Below the pieces are notes generated by a model. The model was given only the letters and a program-made list of their open reading frames with translations. It searched no databases and had not been told where the DNA came from. Of a DNA stretch of 64,000 nucleotides, positions 35,137 to 47,565 are shown in pieces. Origin of the DNA: Agaricus subrufescens (lineage: Eukaryota > Basidiomycota > Agaricomycetes > Agaricales > Agaricaceae); the NCBI GenBank assembly GCA_029945375.1, contig CM057069.1, forward strand, positions 1,488,001-1,552,000, written 5' to 3'. A program made the position numbers and the translations under genes. Each line of letters starts with the position of its first letter. Within the stretch, counting starts at the first letter, position 1.

Positions 35137-38100
35137 TCAATTCCCAAGAGGAACCTGACCCAATTGATCGTCCATATACAACATAGGTCCTTGTTCCCCG
35201 GCTCCCGAGGAATCGCATACATCAAACGAAGTGGGAGGCCCTAGAACAGTAAACAAACGTCATTAACACCGCTCTGGCGTCGAGAGTATTCGACAGGTTT
35301 GTACGTACCATACCACCACAGGGTAGTTACTCCAACAGGGAAAGTATAGGTCGCCTGTTCAATAAAATCAATCAACTATCCAATTCCTCCTTTTTTACAA
35401 ACACTTGACCAAAAACTGACCTGAGTACCTCTGAACTCAATTGTAGCCGTGACAGGTTGAGGATTCCATCCACCTATACTATCATCCCCTAATCACCCCC
35501 GAGAACTCATATATCAAGGACAATCACCAGAATTGGGAATGACGGAAAAACTCACAGTTGAGGACGACAATAGAATACCTCAACCAATCGGAAGGATTAA
35601 CCCTCCCTGTAACAAAAGCCGAGACTCTCAAAGCCCAACTCAGGTCACCGCTAACGGTAACCTTAATCCGTTTTCCCCAAGGACCACCGACATCACGAGG
35701 CAAAATAGCCTTTGACGCTTGCGCCAAGGAATAAACTGATAGAAACAAAGCGAAAGGAAGCACAAAAAAAAACCGAAAATCCATCAGCTCGCTGAATTAG
35801 TCCAAATATATCGTACTGCGATGTGATAGGAGGATGGAATAAAAATGAAATAAAAACAAACTTACATTCTTGATTGACACTCCAAGTACCATCAGAATTG
35901 ACAGTCACGATGGGTCGACAGCCTGGCCCACCGCAACTACTCGTCCCAGGAAGCTTGGGGTTTCCTTTACCGTCCAAAGCGATATTCCACATCAACCCCG
36001 TGTGTGAGTTGTGTTCGATCGTTCCTGACGCATAAATATGAGCCTTTTCGTTCGGTAGATGATATCAGAAAAACCTGGGTACCTATACCACTAATATCAC
36101 CAAAGATGAAGATTTTTTCTCGGCAGGTATAGCGAGTTATGTTACTCACATATTATCCATGTCCCACTGATCAATAAAGAATCAGTCTTTCACAAGCTAG
36201 AACGCCGTTTTTTTTTTACCTTGATGTCGCTCCACCAATCACTTCCAAAAGTCCCTGAGCACTCTAGAAGCAGAAGCAAAAGCACATCATCAATCACCAG
36301 ACCTCCCCAAAGAAATCCCGTGCACACGCCGGATTTGAACACTTACCTGTGAAGAATATTTGCTATACAAAGAACATCAGTATACCTCGGTCAACCCATT
36401 CTAAGCACAATCAGAAAAAAAAAAAAGACGAACCTTGTCAGGAAACTGTGTATGGAAAGAGTCTTGCTGCGAAAAGTTTCCCTGTGATGTCATTCAATTA
36501 GACCCTGCCATACTCCCTTACTCCCTTACTCCCTCCCCCTTTTTTTCCCGCAAAAAAAGGGGGAAGAAAATGAAAATAAAAAAAAGAGCGGAAAAAAAAT
36601 TGAAATAAAAAAATAATAAAGAGACTCACGGCATAACAATGGAATGACACCCCGTCAAAAGCACTAGCGGCATCTTGGATTAATTGAACAGGATAGCCCG
36701 CCGCATTGCTCCAATTATGATCGTATCCTATATGCATATCACGAGACAACGGATCAACAAACCATATTGAAGAAAGAGAACTTCTTTTACGTATAGAGAG
36801 AAAAATAAAATAAAACAAAATAGAAAAAAAGTGAAGCACGTGGAACGTGGAGGGGAAGCAGCCGCCACACTCCAAAGAATGGAAAAGCGACTGAGAGTCA
36901 AGGTATTTTTTCCTCCATAACCCAGTCACCACCACGCGCCACTCTCTCCATAAGAATTCGGGCATCATCTTCAAAAAAAAAAGGTGAAAAGAAAGCTCCG
37001 ACTCACCAATAATTTTAGTATCCGAAAACCCATTCGAATCCAACAAACTCCTAAGTTTAAGACCGATTTGTGCTTCTTGCGCAGCCGTTAATTTGGACGT
37101 CGGGTACGTAGGGTTCGTATTGAGTGGTTCATTCTGAGCGGATATAGCATACGCCCTGAAGCCTTTAGAATTCCATCCCTGTACACACTTCAGGAGGTAT
37201 GTGGCGTCTTCGGTTCCCGTATAGCTTTCAGTTTACAGTGCTCCCCTTTGTGAGTTAACACGTACATGCGTTGATAAGTTCCGGTTTCAACGCTCCTCCC
37301 TTCATCGTGCCGCTGTCCTTCATCCATCCGGGCTATTTGTGGTGACGTTACATAGGCGTTTCTATGAACCGCAAATTAACTCACAGGTGACCAAGGTATA
37401 AAATGGAGGCGCATGACTACAAAAGAATATGATCAGATCAGGATCCGATATTAATAGTGTCAACGGAACCAACTGACTCTTGTTGAGAGACCTAATGTCG
37501 TTCAAAACTGAAAACACATAAGAAGGCGTGCGGTTAATATCAAAGTTGCTGAAGGATGTGTCGCCGGCAGTGTCATCATAACTATAAGCTATCAAAGGTA
37601 TCAAAACCCGGTAAGACGCAGCCAGACTCAAAAGTACAGTCGACTCTCACCAGAAGCCGAGAAATCAGACGCTCCCAAGGGTATGCGCATATAGCTAAAT
37701 CCAGCTGCATTCATATCGTCTGTAGGATTAAAAAGATAGTTGAGAAGGTTCCAGTAGCTAGCCGCATTCTTGGCCTATACAGTGTGGGGAAGAATAAAGA
37801 AGAATCAGAATCGGGATCAGTTACAGTGTCGGCGGACATTAGCAATAGTGCTCCTTATATATGTACCTTTAAGTTATTGAGCGTTAGTGCAGAAGAATCA
37901 GCTACGGACAACTTTGGTCAAGACTAGAAGCTGGCTTCTTGATCATCAGAAGAACTGACTGAGAGAGCCGCCAAATCCCCAAACAGATTGGAATGTCGAT
38001 GTATCATCAATGCTGATATCGGCTTGACCAGTTCCAGAAACAGGCCCGAAAGCCCACGGAGTACTGGGCTTGAATGATGTGAACAGTTTAGAACGATCCC

Positions 38101-38242
38101 AAGTTGTTGTCCACTGATCAAGTATATCGTTGTCTCGTGATCAGTTAATAAACTGTTGAAAAGAATTACTTACAGTATCCCATATGACGTATTGTGCGAA
38201 AGCATTGCTCGCTAATGCGAGAATGATAGAAAGTCGTTTCAT
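35137..38242 (-). CDS. GH30 endo-beta-1,6-glucanase, secreted
   Basis: A gene with at least 14 exons from ATG 38242 to the stop at 35137. The signal peptide is MKRLSIILALASNAFA. Family landmarks in order: VWGFGGSL near the start; NAASYWNLLNYLFNP; GFSYMRIPLGASDFS; PGWMKDSGTMKGG; the acid/base Glu in AYAISAQNEPLNTNP; the Asp-His-Asn-Trp loop; the nucleophile Glu in IFFTECSGTFGSDWW; then SCGGPGCRPIVTVNSDG and LPRDVGGPWGKRIKV in the C-terminal beta region. This is the fungal GH30 (subfamily 3 type) pattern, enzymes that cut beta-1,6-glucan of fungal walls. Introns are many and some contain long A/T runs, the longest about 280 nt. One join (37952-37904) does not keep frame in my reading: the exon ends GGSL with a GTCAGT donor, yet the next block SVADSSALTLNNLK is in another phase. 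Confidence 0.85.
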
Positions 38243-41200
38243 GTTCCAGCCTACGATAAATTGTTTGAATGAAGGCAAGATAGTTCAGGGTATGCAAGAC
38301 AACATTTGTTGAATTCATGGCGCATATATATATGCATTTCCCAGCCTGTCAAATCTAGCACATTTAACCAGTAAAAAAGAGAAAAGAGCCATGTTTCACC
38401 GAGCTAGCAACAGTCGAGAGACGTTCACAATTGTCATAGCGAGTGGGGCAGAGGTCATAGATGACACGCATGGCGACTTTGTATTCAAAGATCAAACCGT
38501 ATGTTCACATGATATCCATCGGAAAGCCTAAAATATGTCAGGCATCATCCCCAAGACGGCTTGCAAGCTTTACGAAAGCAGAGAAGTTCGCTCAGATGGC
38601 TGATAGAAGCACAAGCTTCACACGACAATGGGAACACATGGAACCACGCAAAATTTCTTGGACTCCTGCGAAATAACACTTGACAAACTAGCAATGAAGA
38701 TAATCAAAGCACGCACGACCTTTTGGTGGAGTGGGAAATAAAACTTTAAAGGCTACCGTGTTTTTGATGAGTCGATGAGTCCCTGCGGCTTGACAGTAAC
38801 AATCACAATTTTTGCAACCCTGACCGGATAACCGCGGCATCCCTAGAATCATAATCAGGAGATAAGAAAAATGGAAGTTGAAGACCGGAAAAAAACCGTA
38901 TGCCAGTGAGAAATCAACTCCAAAGCGATCCTCGTGTGGCTTTCGTGCTTGCCGCGGTCATGCAGATAGCCCTAGGTGTAGGGCTGGAACTGCACCCGAA
39001 ATCCACATGTTGCAAGGCCCGCACGCTCAGCAAGCTAAACTCTTATGGCGCGACTTAGAGCTTGCAGCCCAAGCTCGAAAGTCAGCTGATGATATCGAGT
39101 CAAAGGAGCAACCGAAGAGGTCGACTTTAGCTGCCTTGAAACTCGACACCTCGAGGTCAAGTTGTCTCTAACAGGCATTCGGCATTCTTTACACCCAATC
39201 CGGCATACCTAGGCCCAGGTATTATAACGGCCGAAACGCGGGTGGGTAAAAAAGTAAACCTACCCAGACCGACGCTTCAGGAACGTTCCACGTGATTTAA
39301 AACGAGGGTCAGACTCAGGGACTTGGAATATGGGATTGACGGAGCTTGTACTTCATCTCCGATTCTCCTTTGTAGACGGACTCTATAACCGTAGTGAAAG
39401 GGCAAAATTATTGGTACCCTAGAGCCGGTGCATCGTAATCTCCTGTGCCCTACCTCGTTGCCTCCTGACTGGAATGACTAAGTATTAAAAAACAAGCTTG
39501 TCGTTCGTGTAAGCACAATCCAGTGTCCACAACCATACTCAAAATCTCCTCTCCGATATCAAAATAATAATCTTAAAGTGAGTTATCCATTCTACCGCAA
39601 CGCAACACCTGCAAACTAAATTAAAAAATATTATTAATATTAAAATTTTTCGATCAGAATTCAGGCTATAGAACCAGAACCAGACCAGAATATCACTTCG
39701 CCCTCTTCAACTCGGTTTCGTGATCGCACTGGAGCGCTGATCGGTCTCGTATTACTGATTCGGTAATTACGGAGATAAAGAACATGGGCGGCAAGGGTAA
39801 AAACATCTGTCACAATCACAGGCCCAGAACCTTCACGGCTGAACAAAAGAGCGGTAACAAGGATCTTTTTCTGATGATACAGGTGCCTAAATGCCTTGCG
39901 GGGGTAGTCAAGTAGTTCTAATATATTCACCGTAAACGAATCACGAATTACTTATTAGATCTTTTTTTAGGCCAAACCCCTACTTCGACTAGAGGTAAGT
40001 ATTACGGTCGGACAATACACTACTCCCGTCTCCCCTCCAAAACTTCGGCAATAAGGTCATCTCAACCTGCTTGTGAGGGGACGGTATTTTATCATAGGTA
40101 AAACTCAACGACCGGGAGACCTACCTTCCAAAAATATCCTGAGGATCTACTGAGAGGAGAGTAAGTTACACATCTACCAGGGAAACTCACGGCCAGCATG
40201 ACTCAGCGACGAGTGGCATAACGTGCGCTCTATCCCAGTCAAGTTTGTTAATTAAAGAGTCCGATACGGAAAGAACGGTCGAAAGCGACTCGGGAAAAAG
40301 CTTTGCGTATTAACTAAGGGTAGTAATGCGCCGGAGGCTGATAACGCCCATAACAGTCACTACTATGGACGTCCGAACTGCTGTTTCGCACAACATTTCC
40401 TCCCCCCCTAACCCCAATATGGCCGGACCTCGTTGCAGAGGTCTATCGAAGGTATTTGGCGGCCTTCTCCTCGGCTTCTCTGGGGGAAAGCAGCCAACAC
40501 ATAATAGACCTCAACGTTCCTTACCCTCTTGCAATCCAATTCGCCCATAATATATTCTACGACCTACACTGCGCTCGGAAACCTTCCATTACACACCCTC
40601 TCCCCCCAACTCTTACAACATCCCTCTAAGTAACACCACAAAACATTCGTCATCAACCACAGCTCACCCAAAACCAACACTTGTAAGCCTCAGCTTACAG
40701 CATATATACTAGTCGGCTGCAGAATATCTAAGATATTCCGTTGTGTCCCTTTGGGTGTAACGGTTATTTGGCCGACTAGGATAGCCAGGTTACAGCATTA
40801 CACCATCCTCCAACTCCAACTTCAATCCTATCCGTGACAGCGTCTGATCAAAGTCGTCTTGTCGGCTCCAGAAATGCATATCATATTAACATTGGGAAGC
40901 AGATATCAAAACTATTTCTATCAGATGCTCTAGAAAAAAAATCAGAAAAAAGCCAACCTATCATAAACCTCAACGTTCCTCACCAACCTCTCGCGATCTA
41001 ATTCGCCATAATACATTCTACGAGTTACACTGCGCTCGCAGTCTTCTATGTCGAACCTTCCCATCACATACACTCCCCCCTCCCCCCCCCAACTCTTACA
41101 ATATCTCTCCAAGTAGCGCCACAAGATATTCATTCTTTGCCCCCCTCCCACTGTCAAATTCGTCCTCTACCACAGCTCACCTGAAACCAGCATCAAAGAC

Positions 41201-41360
41201 ACCCATATCGATGACCTGTCGTCTCTAGAGAAAAACAAAAAGTATATATCACATTACCACAAAAAAAAAATACAAAAGTAACAAACAGACTCAGAATTAC
41301 CCTCTCCTTCACCTCTCTCTACACCCCTCAATACATACACAACCCTCACCCCGCACAAAC
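38243..41360. other. long gene-poor region
   Basis: About 3.1 kb without a supportable gene. It includes the upstream region of the GH30 gene, some short frames (for example 38878-39171, basic, no domain), AT-rich DNA around 39600, and a pair of direct repeats (40497-40690 and 40965-41185). The right end is the 3' flank of the adaptin gene. Confidence 0.45.
40497..41185. repeat. direct repeat pair flanking ~270 bp
   Basis: 40497-40690 and 40965-41185 share long stretches in the same orientation: acctcaacgttcc, aattcgcc.ataat, ttctacga, tacactgcgctcg, ccaactcttacaa and caccacaa/cgccacaa. Identity is roughly 80% by eye. The right copy is open on the minus strand (40942-41157: LDRERLVRNVEVYD) and the left copy has stop codons in that frame, so an old coding fragment may have been duplicated. 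The DNA between the copies carries short palindromic pieces (gtcggctgcag ... ggccgactag). Confidence 0.6.
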
Positions 41361-44064
41361 CTAAAACAACCCCAACAAATCTTCCTGCGGTTGCTGTCCC
41401 CCCGTCTGCGTCTGCGTCTGTTGTCTCCCAGCACCAGCACCACCCCCACCCGAAATCGACAACCCCCCCAACTCCGCAAGCGGATCCACAACACCCGACA
41501 TCCTCTTCCCACTATTCCCACCACCACCACCACCACCACCACCACCAGCCAAACCCTGCATCCCACCAAACGCACCCCCACCACCACTCCCATTCGTCCC
41601 AAAAATAGAAACAAGATCATCCAACGGATTACTCGACATCCCAGAAAGCAAATTCGCCGCAGCAGGCGTTTGCGAAAGTACCTCCGTAGCCGCCAGACCA
41701 GACGGTTGTCCTCCCATCGTCGAAGAAACTTCTTCATCGTCATCGAAATCGCTAAAACACAAAAAAAGATGTAAATGAGTATAAAGAAAATTAAATTAAA
41801 TTTTAGGATTGGATTGGACGTACAGAAGATTCTCCGCTTGTCGTCCCGCCACAACTGTTTGTAACGCTTTCTGTGCCGCAAGTCTATCATCATCCGCTCT
41901 AAACAAAAAAGTCAACAACCAAACTCTCAAAATAAGAACCCCCGGGCCACACATACCCCGCTTTTCTTTGCACAGAATCAATCCCAATCCTCCCCTTCCC
42001 AATAAAAGTCTCCGCAGGTTTATGATAAACACTCGCAAGCGTCGGTATCTCTCCCAACAACTCTTCCAACAACGCCGGCGCAACCGTCGTCCTCTGTATC
42101 GAAATCGGTGGCTTATTAGCCCAAACGACAGCCTTGGCAGCACCGGGATCCGTGGAAAGCAATCTCCAATAGATGTACGCTCTATCCCTCACATCTGGAG
42201 AATCGCATTCCTTCGTGGCGGTGTCTAGTATTCGTTGGACTAGCCCTTGTGATGTGTCGGGTTTCTTGAGGAAAAGTTTGACTACGGCTGTGAGGGTTTG
42301 TAGTTGAACCTGTTTTTTTTATCACAGAGTCAGTTATGGCTGATTGGAAGGAATGGAAGAAACGCATAGGGGCGCGTATACTCCATAGATGAGCTATACT
42401 CACCGGATACGATTCCTCTGTAAAAGTGTCTACAAAGAACCCAAGTAGTGAATCGGCATTGTTGATTTTATTCGCATACTCTCCGATGATCCATATCAGA
42501 GATGCTTTTGCTTCTGGTTCTTCCAGTTCATCCAGGTTGGCACACAAAGTAGGAATAACACCCTCATAAGTAGATGGATACCGGCGGAAGATATCCTGTA
42601 TACCACAAACGATGAGGAACAACAAACCAATTGATAAGTGAATCACACATACTTTCATGACGACAACGGCTTCTTGTACCACGTAGCTGACTCGTGTAGC
42701 AATGAGCTCAAGAAGAACGTTAACGCAGCGTTCAGCCGCAGACTCTATTTTGATCGCCGTTTGACCAATAGCCTTGATACTCTTCCGCACAAAATCAACA
42801 TCAACCTCCGAAGCGTACCTGCGGTCGAAATGAAAATCTAAACTCGCGGGATATGAAAAGTATTACTCACTCTTTAAGCTCGCTCAATAGCGCGTCCACG
42901 TTGTTATCCGACGCTAAACGAACCATAATATCCAGCTTCTCCACCTTGACATACAGCGGATCGTTATACTTGCAGAAAAAGACCCTCATTTCGTTTGAGA
43001 GGATGTCGGGTCGTTTCTGGAGCAAGAGATTGATATTTCGGAGTGCGACCCACTGCACTTCGGGAGGAGATGAGAGTAGTGTGACGAGTGGTGGGGCCAT
43101 CTTCTTGACGAGTTGTTTGATGAGGTCCTCTCTTGTAACGTGGCGCATGTGGATCATGATAACCTTTACTGCTGCGAGTACCACACTGCCGTTGATATGC
43201 TGAAACTGTGGCACGACGCGTTCACAGATATGTTCGGATTCTTTTTCGTCTTGGGCTATGTACCGGGCGAGGGCATTCAGAACGGCAACACGGCCCCACT
43301 CTGAGCATTCGTTTAGAGCGATGAGGAGTTTGTTGAGGATCGAGCCTGTGATGTTGAAGATGGCAGTATCATCGGGTTGTATAGCGGGATTAGAAGAGGC
43401 GGAAGCGTGGATGTCTGTGAGAGCGGCGACGGTGTTGGCGACTACCTACAAATCAAAGCAACATGAGTGTGAAAGAGCTGGAGAAGAAAGGCTCACCATA
43501 GGGTTCGAATCCGATATCATGTCATGCAACTGGGTCAAAAAGCCGTTCTCAATGACCAGATCGGGTTTGAGGTCGTACAACTTTGCTACGCAGAGTGCTG
43601 CGGTCTTCCTAACGTAGGGATTCTCATCCCGCAGGCTTTTTTGCAACGGATCGCAGAGGTAATCGATAATCTTCTCTGCTCTGAGACAGCCCATGGTCCT
43701 GATTGCGAGGGCACGGACAAGAGGGTTTGGATCATCGGCGTCCTTGACGAAGGTGTTGACGGCGAGGATGACGAGTTCGGGCTGGGTCTTGGCATAGTTC
43801 ATTAGGTATAGGTACACGAGTTTCTTCTGCTCCAGGTCTTCGGTCTGCATGTTTTTGAGGACATCAGGAAAGAGGCCGCTGACATCTGTCGGAGGGAGGT
43901 TAGGTGCCAGTGAGAGTAGAGAGGCCGAGAGGATAGCGACCCTTGCCAACGGTCATGGAGGCGATGACGCGTTTAATGGCATCTTTTCGTTTATCGCGGT
44001 ATTCGCTGTTGAGGTCGACGCTGAGCTCGTAGTTTTCGCCTTTGCGGGGCCCTCGAATGCTCAT
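41361..44064 (-). CDS. APL2: clathrin adaptor complex beta subunit (AP-1/AP-2 beta-adaptin)
   Basis: Eight exons: 43941-44064, 43497-43885, 42871-43445, 42653-42818, 42404-42595, 41957-42309, 41824-41898 and 41361-41751 (754 residues, all joins in phase). The N-terminal trunk reads [70 protein letters not shown] and [19 protein letters not shown], which is the beta1/beta2-adaptin signature. A HEAT-like trunk follows. The C-terminal part is a short Gly/Gln-rich hinge ending DLLGLF; there is no appendage (ear) domain, which fits fungal AP-1 beta of about 730-750 residues. The symbol assumes AP-1, and AP-2 beta cannot be fully ruled out. The complex sorts cargo at the trans-Golgi/endosome. Confidence 0.9.
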
Positions 44065-44331
44065 GGGGTCGGGAAGAGATCTGCTCGGCGGCCATATAAG
44101 GCAATCCCTCGGTCATCTCCTCGCCAAGACGTGATATGTTAGGTTCGCCCCAAGACACGTCATTACTCGGGAGTCGCAACTGACAATCAAGCTCGTTCAT
44201 TGTGTAGAATGGACAGCCCTGTAGGGTCCCCCAGCCCCCCGTCGCAAAACGTAAATCGTGAGAAGGAGAGGCAGAGTACATAAGGGTTCCACCTGCCCCA
44301 TCTCCTATCCCCCTTCCTGTCCTCGAACCCC

Positions 44332-45482
44332 ATGGCCCGCATCTTCTGCATCCCCGGTGCCGCCATTCTGTTTGCGGCCTTTGTCCTCAACCTCATCGTC
44401 TCCATCTCCCTTCCCTTCCTACCCGCCCTCGACGTCACGCGCACGCATTTCCAGCACGTCGCTTCAGACAATGGCCAGAGCAGTATCAGCCAGATTCGAG
44501 TGAGTCTTTCTCTCCAGCCGTCTGCCTTGACTTATATTATTTCTCCAGTTCGGTATATGGTCTGTCATTACAGCATCCCACCATCGCCTCTCATCTCTAA
44601 CACTTCCGTCCTCAGGGCACCATGCACCTACACCCAAGACGATGACCGCACTTGTATAAAGCAAGGTCACGACCACAACCTTCTGTTATCCTCATATACT
44701 CAACCCCACCTAGGTCACGCCTACAGCGTCACTGTGTCGAGCCAAGGCCAACAGTCCAACCAAGTAACAATCGCCCCATCGTGGACTCGTGGCCTCGCCA
44801 TCCATCCAGTCGGTATGTCAATCAAACTTCTCCTTTTGTTCATCACCCCAAAAGTCTCCAATCCCCGTGTCTCCGATCTCACTAATCATTAACCTCTTCC
44901 AACAGCCGCCGCTGTCTCGCTATTGGCCGTACTACTCTCGCTATCCGAAAACCTGACCGTCGTTCTCGCGGCGACATTGACCGCATGGCTGGCGGGTCTC
45001 ATCACACTAATCGCTTTCCTCTGCGATGTAGTCCTATTCGCACATTCAAGGACTCAATTCAAGAAACTCAATCTCGGCACCCGAACTATTCCTGGACCAG
45101 GTGAGCTAATCTATAAACTCTATTACCCACTATCCCCGCCCAATTGCCACCACTCCCTTCCATACGTCAATTCCTTAAATTGGCTTAAACCTCATCCTCT
45201 TTCAAACGTTTCTAACACCACACCCCAATTTCGCTAGGATTCTGGATCAGTCTCGCTGCCTTGATCCTTCTCTTCCTCGGCGGTATCACCACATGCCTCG
45301 GCCGGATCAAAGATCGCCGCACCAAACACAAAGACTTCTCCAACATGCAATCCGTCAGAGCTCAAGCCCTCAAGATGGATGAGAAACACGACGGAAAAGA
45401 CAGGAAATTCGGCAGTGACGCTATCGAACTTTCTACTCCCAACAAAAATTGGGCTGGGAAATTCAAGTTTGGTAAAAACTAG
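44332..45482 (+). CDS. SUR7/PalI-type membrane protein
   Basis: Six exons: 44332-44499, 44549-44559 (only 11 nt), 44616-44665, 44714-44812, 44906-45100 and 45238-45482 (255 residues, frame closed). The protein has four membrane helices: residues ~5-32 (ILFAAFVLNLIVSISLPFLP), then after a luminal loop with two Cys, AVSLLAVLLSLS, ATLTAWLAGLITLIAFLCDV and WISLAALILLFLGGITTCLG. The loop and helix spacing match the SUR7/PalI (Rim9) family of plasma-membrane proteins linked to eisosomes and ambient-pH signalling. The C-terminal tail is basic and short, unlike long-tailed PalI. It is divergent from the adaptin gene with 267 bp between starts. Confidence 0.75.
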
Positions 45483-45841
45483 GATTGCTTTTTCTTTTCC
45501 TATCCCGAGTTATTTTTTTTTTCTTGCTTTTCGGCTTTTTTGTTCTGCGTAGATAAATGATATGCTGTGATGCTACTGCTCTTCTCTTGCGACATGCTAG
45601 AATGTACTTCATTCTCCGAAAAATGAACATTTAATGATCAGTTCCCTTATTTCTATTGTAACCGCCAGAGATAATCTAAGAAGGGATCATTTGTAATTAC
45701 ATTATCGATAACGTCATGTAAACTTTTTACGTGGAAGTTAATGTGAGAATAGGGAGTACTTAGTACTAGACTCTCTCGACAACTAGACTAGATCCAGCAA
45801 CTGAGCTGCCTCGCAGAGCTGATCAAACATATGTTATCCCA

Positions 45842-46187
45842 CATGTTAGATTCCTCATCTCGCAGTTCCCACCGTTTCTACAGAAATGACCACTTCCGAG
45901 AGCTGTCGCGTGTCGCGCTGTTGTGTATGTCTGCAATATGTCACCCCACTAGCTAGATTACTGATCCTTTGTAGCTCGCGTAATTTCTACAGGCACTGTA
46001 AATGACCCCTCCAACATTCCTTCCTTGCTCCACAGGTTCTTAAAACTGGACATTCGAGCATCTACTTTCAGCTAGTCTTGTCCCCTCATTGCTGCCACTT
46101 TCACTACTTGCACACTTGCTCAACCTATTCTTGATGGACTCCATGGTGTCAGCCTGATCGTTCATCCTCACATCACGGTATGTGCAT
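45842..46187 (+). pseudogene. SDH4: broken SDH4 copy A, cut by transposon
   Basis: Reading on the plus strand, WTFEHLLSASLVP (about 46046-46085) is followed, after a frame change, by ATFTTCTLAQPILDGLHGVS and LIVHPHIT up to 46174. This matches succinate dehydrogenase membrane anchor subunit (SDH4/SDHD), with the helix that carries the haem-ligand His region. The frame change corresponds to one base missing in the CCCTC run. The following intron (GTATGTGCAT) is interrupted at 46188 by the transposon end. The upstream part 45842-46010 is similar, in inverted orientation, to 57850-58000. Confidence 0.7.
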
Positions 46188-47565
46188 TACAGTGGGGGAC
46201 AAAACCATTCCAATGTTTTGTACCTTTGGAAAGAATGTTATATACCAGCACACATAAAGTGTTCAAAATCTTGAGGACATTTATGAGCATATCTTAGTAT
46301 CTAAGCTACCATTGTATGATGTTATGTGGCTGTACAGTTATTATTGGTCATTATATAATACTTTTAAGTCAAGAGCATCATTGGAACAGTTTTGTCCCTG
46401 TACATTGAAAATACAGAATTAGCTACTTATCAAGGCAGAGGATACTATTTTCTGGCTATCAAAGCTACAAATGGTAGATTTGGTATTGATGCCATCAATA
46501 TCTGATAAAATGCTGCTGATATGATATCAGAATCCATCTACATATATGCTACTATAAAGATTAGATACTTTATTAAGTAGTAAATCTTTAATCTCTAGCT
46601 TATTATTACATTGTCTTCAAGGCTTGTGATGTAATTTATATTAAAACAGTTATCTAAGTACAATAATATACTGGATTATGTAATTTATGCCATTTAAAGA
46701 CTTATTTGCTGACATAAATATGATTATCCTTAGGTAGAAATATGCTTTCATCTATTTTTTGCACACAAACAACCCACTTGCTGGAAAGCTGATTGTTTCA
46801 CTTAATGCTATAAATGTTAGTGCTTATGTAACAATCAATCAAAGAGCAAACAAAAGCTTTGACCTTCCTCCACAAGCCTGTATTTGTACATAAATATATA
46901 GTAGACTCTAGAGAGTATCTGTAAAAGTGCACCAGGGCTTGTTTCTGATGACTAATCAAGATACAAATAGGCTCAGAATATTGAGAATAATAGATTATAA
47001 TCATATGTAACTGAAAACATGCTGATGGAAGTGTAAGAGCTTTACAAGCAGAGGGTAAAAAGTATTAGTGTGTATAAATGAAAAAAATTGTACTGTAAGA
47101 TTGCATGGAATGGGCAAGAGCTCAAATAAATACTAAACATGAAGTATTATTGAATGTTAATCTTTTCAGATATATTTTGGAATTTTCACATGATTCAATC
47201 CTAGAGTATTATAGGTAGAATATATCAAGTACAAGCTTAACAAATGTGATATACAGTCATCACTCTCTTAACCCATATGCCTCATAACCCATAACCTCTC
47301 ATACCCCATAGTTTTTCAGAGTTCCCAAGTTGGTTACCACATAATTTTGCCTAAAAGCCCATACCTTCTAATATTCAATAACCCATACCCATCTGGAGAA
47401 AAAACCCATACATTTGACCCTGATTAACAACATGTCATGTCATTTACTGAGCTTTTAAAATTTAAATCCTTATATACTGAGCAAGCTAGCAGCCTAAAAT
47501 ACCCAAAATATAATAATCTTGAACTTGTGGAGGGTTGGGGCAGTGCCTGAATTTCATCTTCGATC

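Noticed and set aside
38878..39171. 97-residue basic frame
   Set aside because: It begins at a non-ATG codon, has no domain and no splice partners.
41391..41774. Thr/Arg-rich open frame on the plus strand
   Set aside because: Lies opposite the Gly-rich hinge of the adaptin gene; its composition follows from the GGT repeats of the real frame.
43490..43520. tRNA-like GGTTCGAATCC box
   Set aside because: It lies within the adaptin coding sequence, and no cloverleaf can be folded around it.
46798..47004. Short frames inside the long-TIR element
   Set aside because: AT-rich, not shared as protein between the copies with conserved frame, and no transposase motif.
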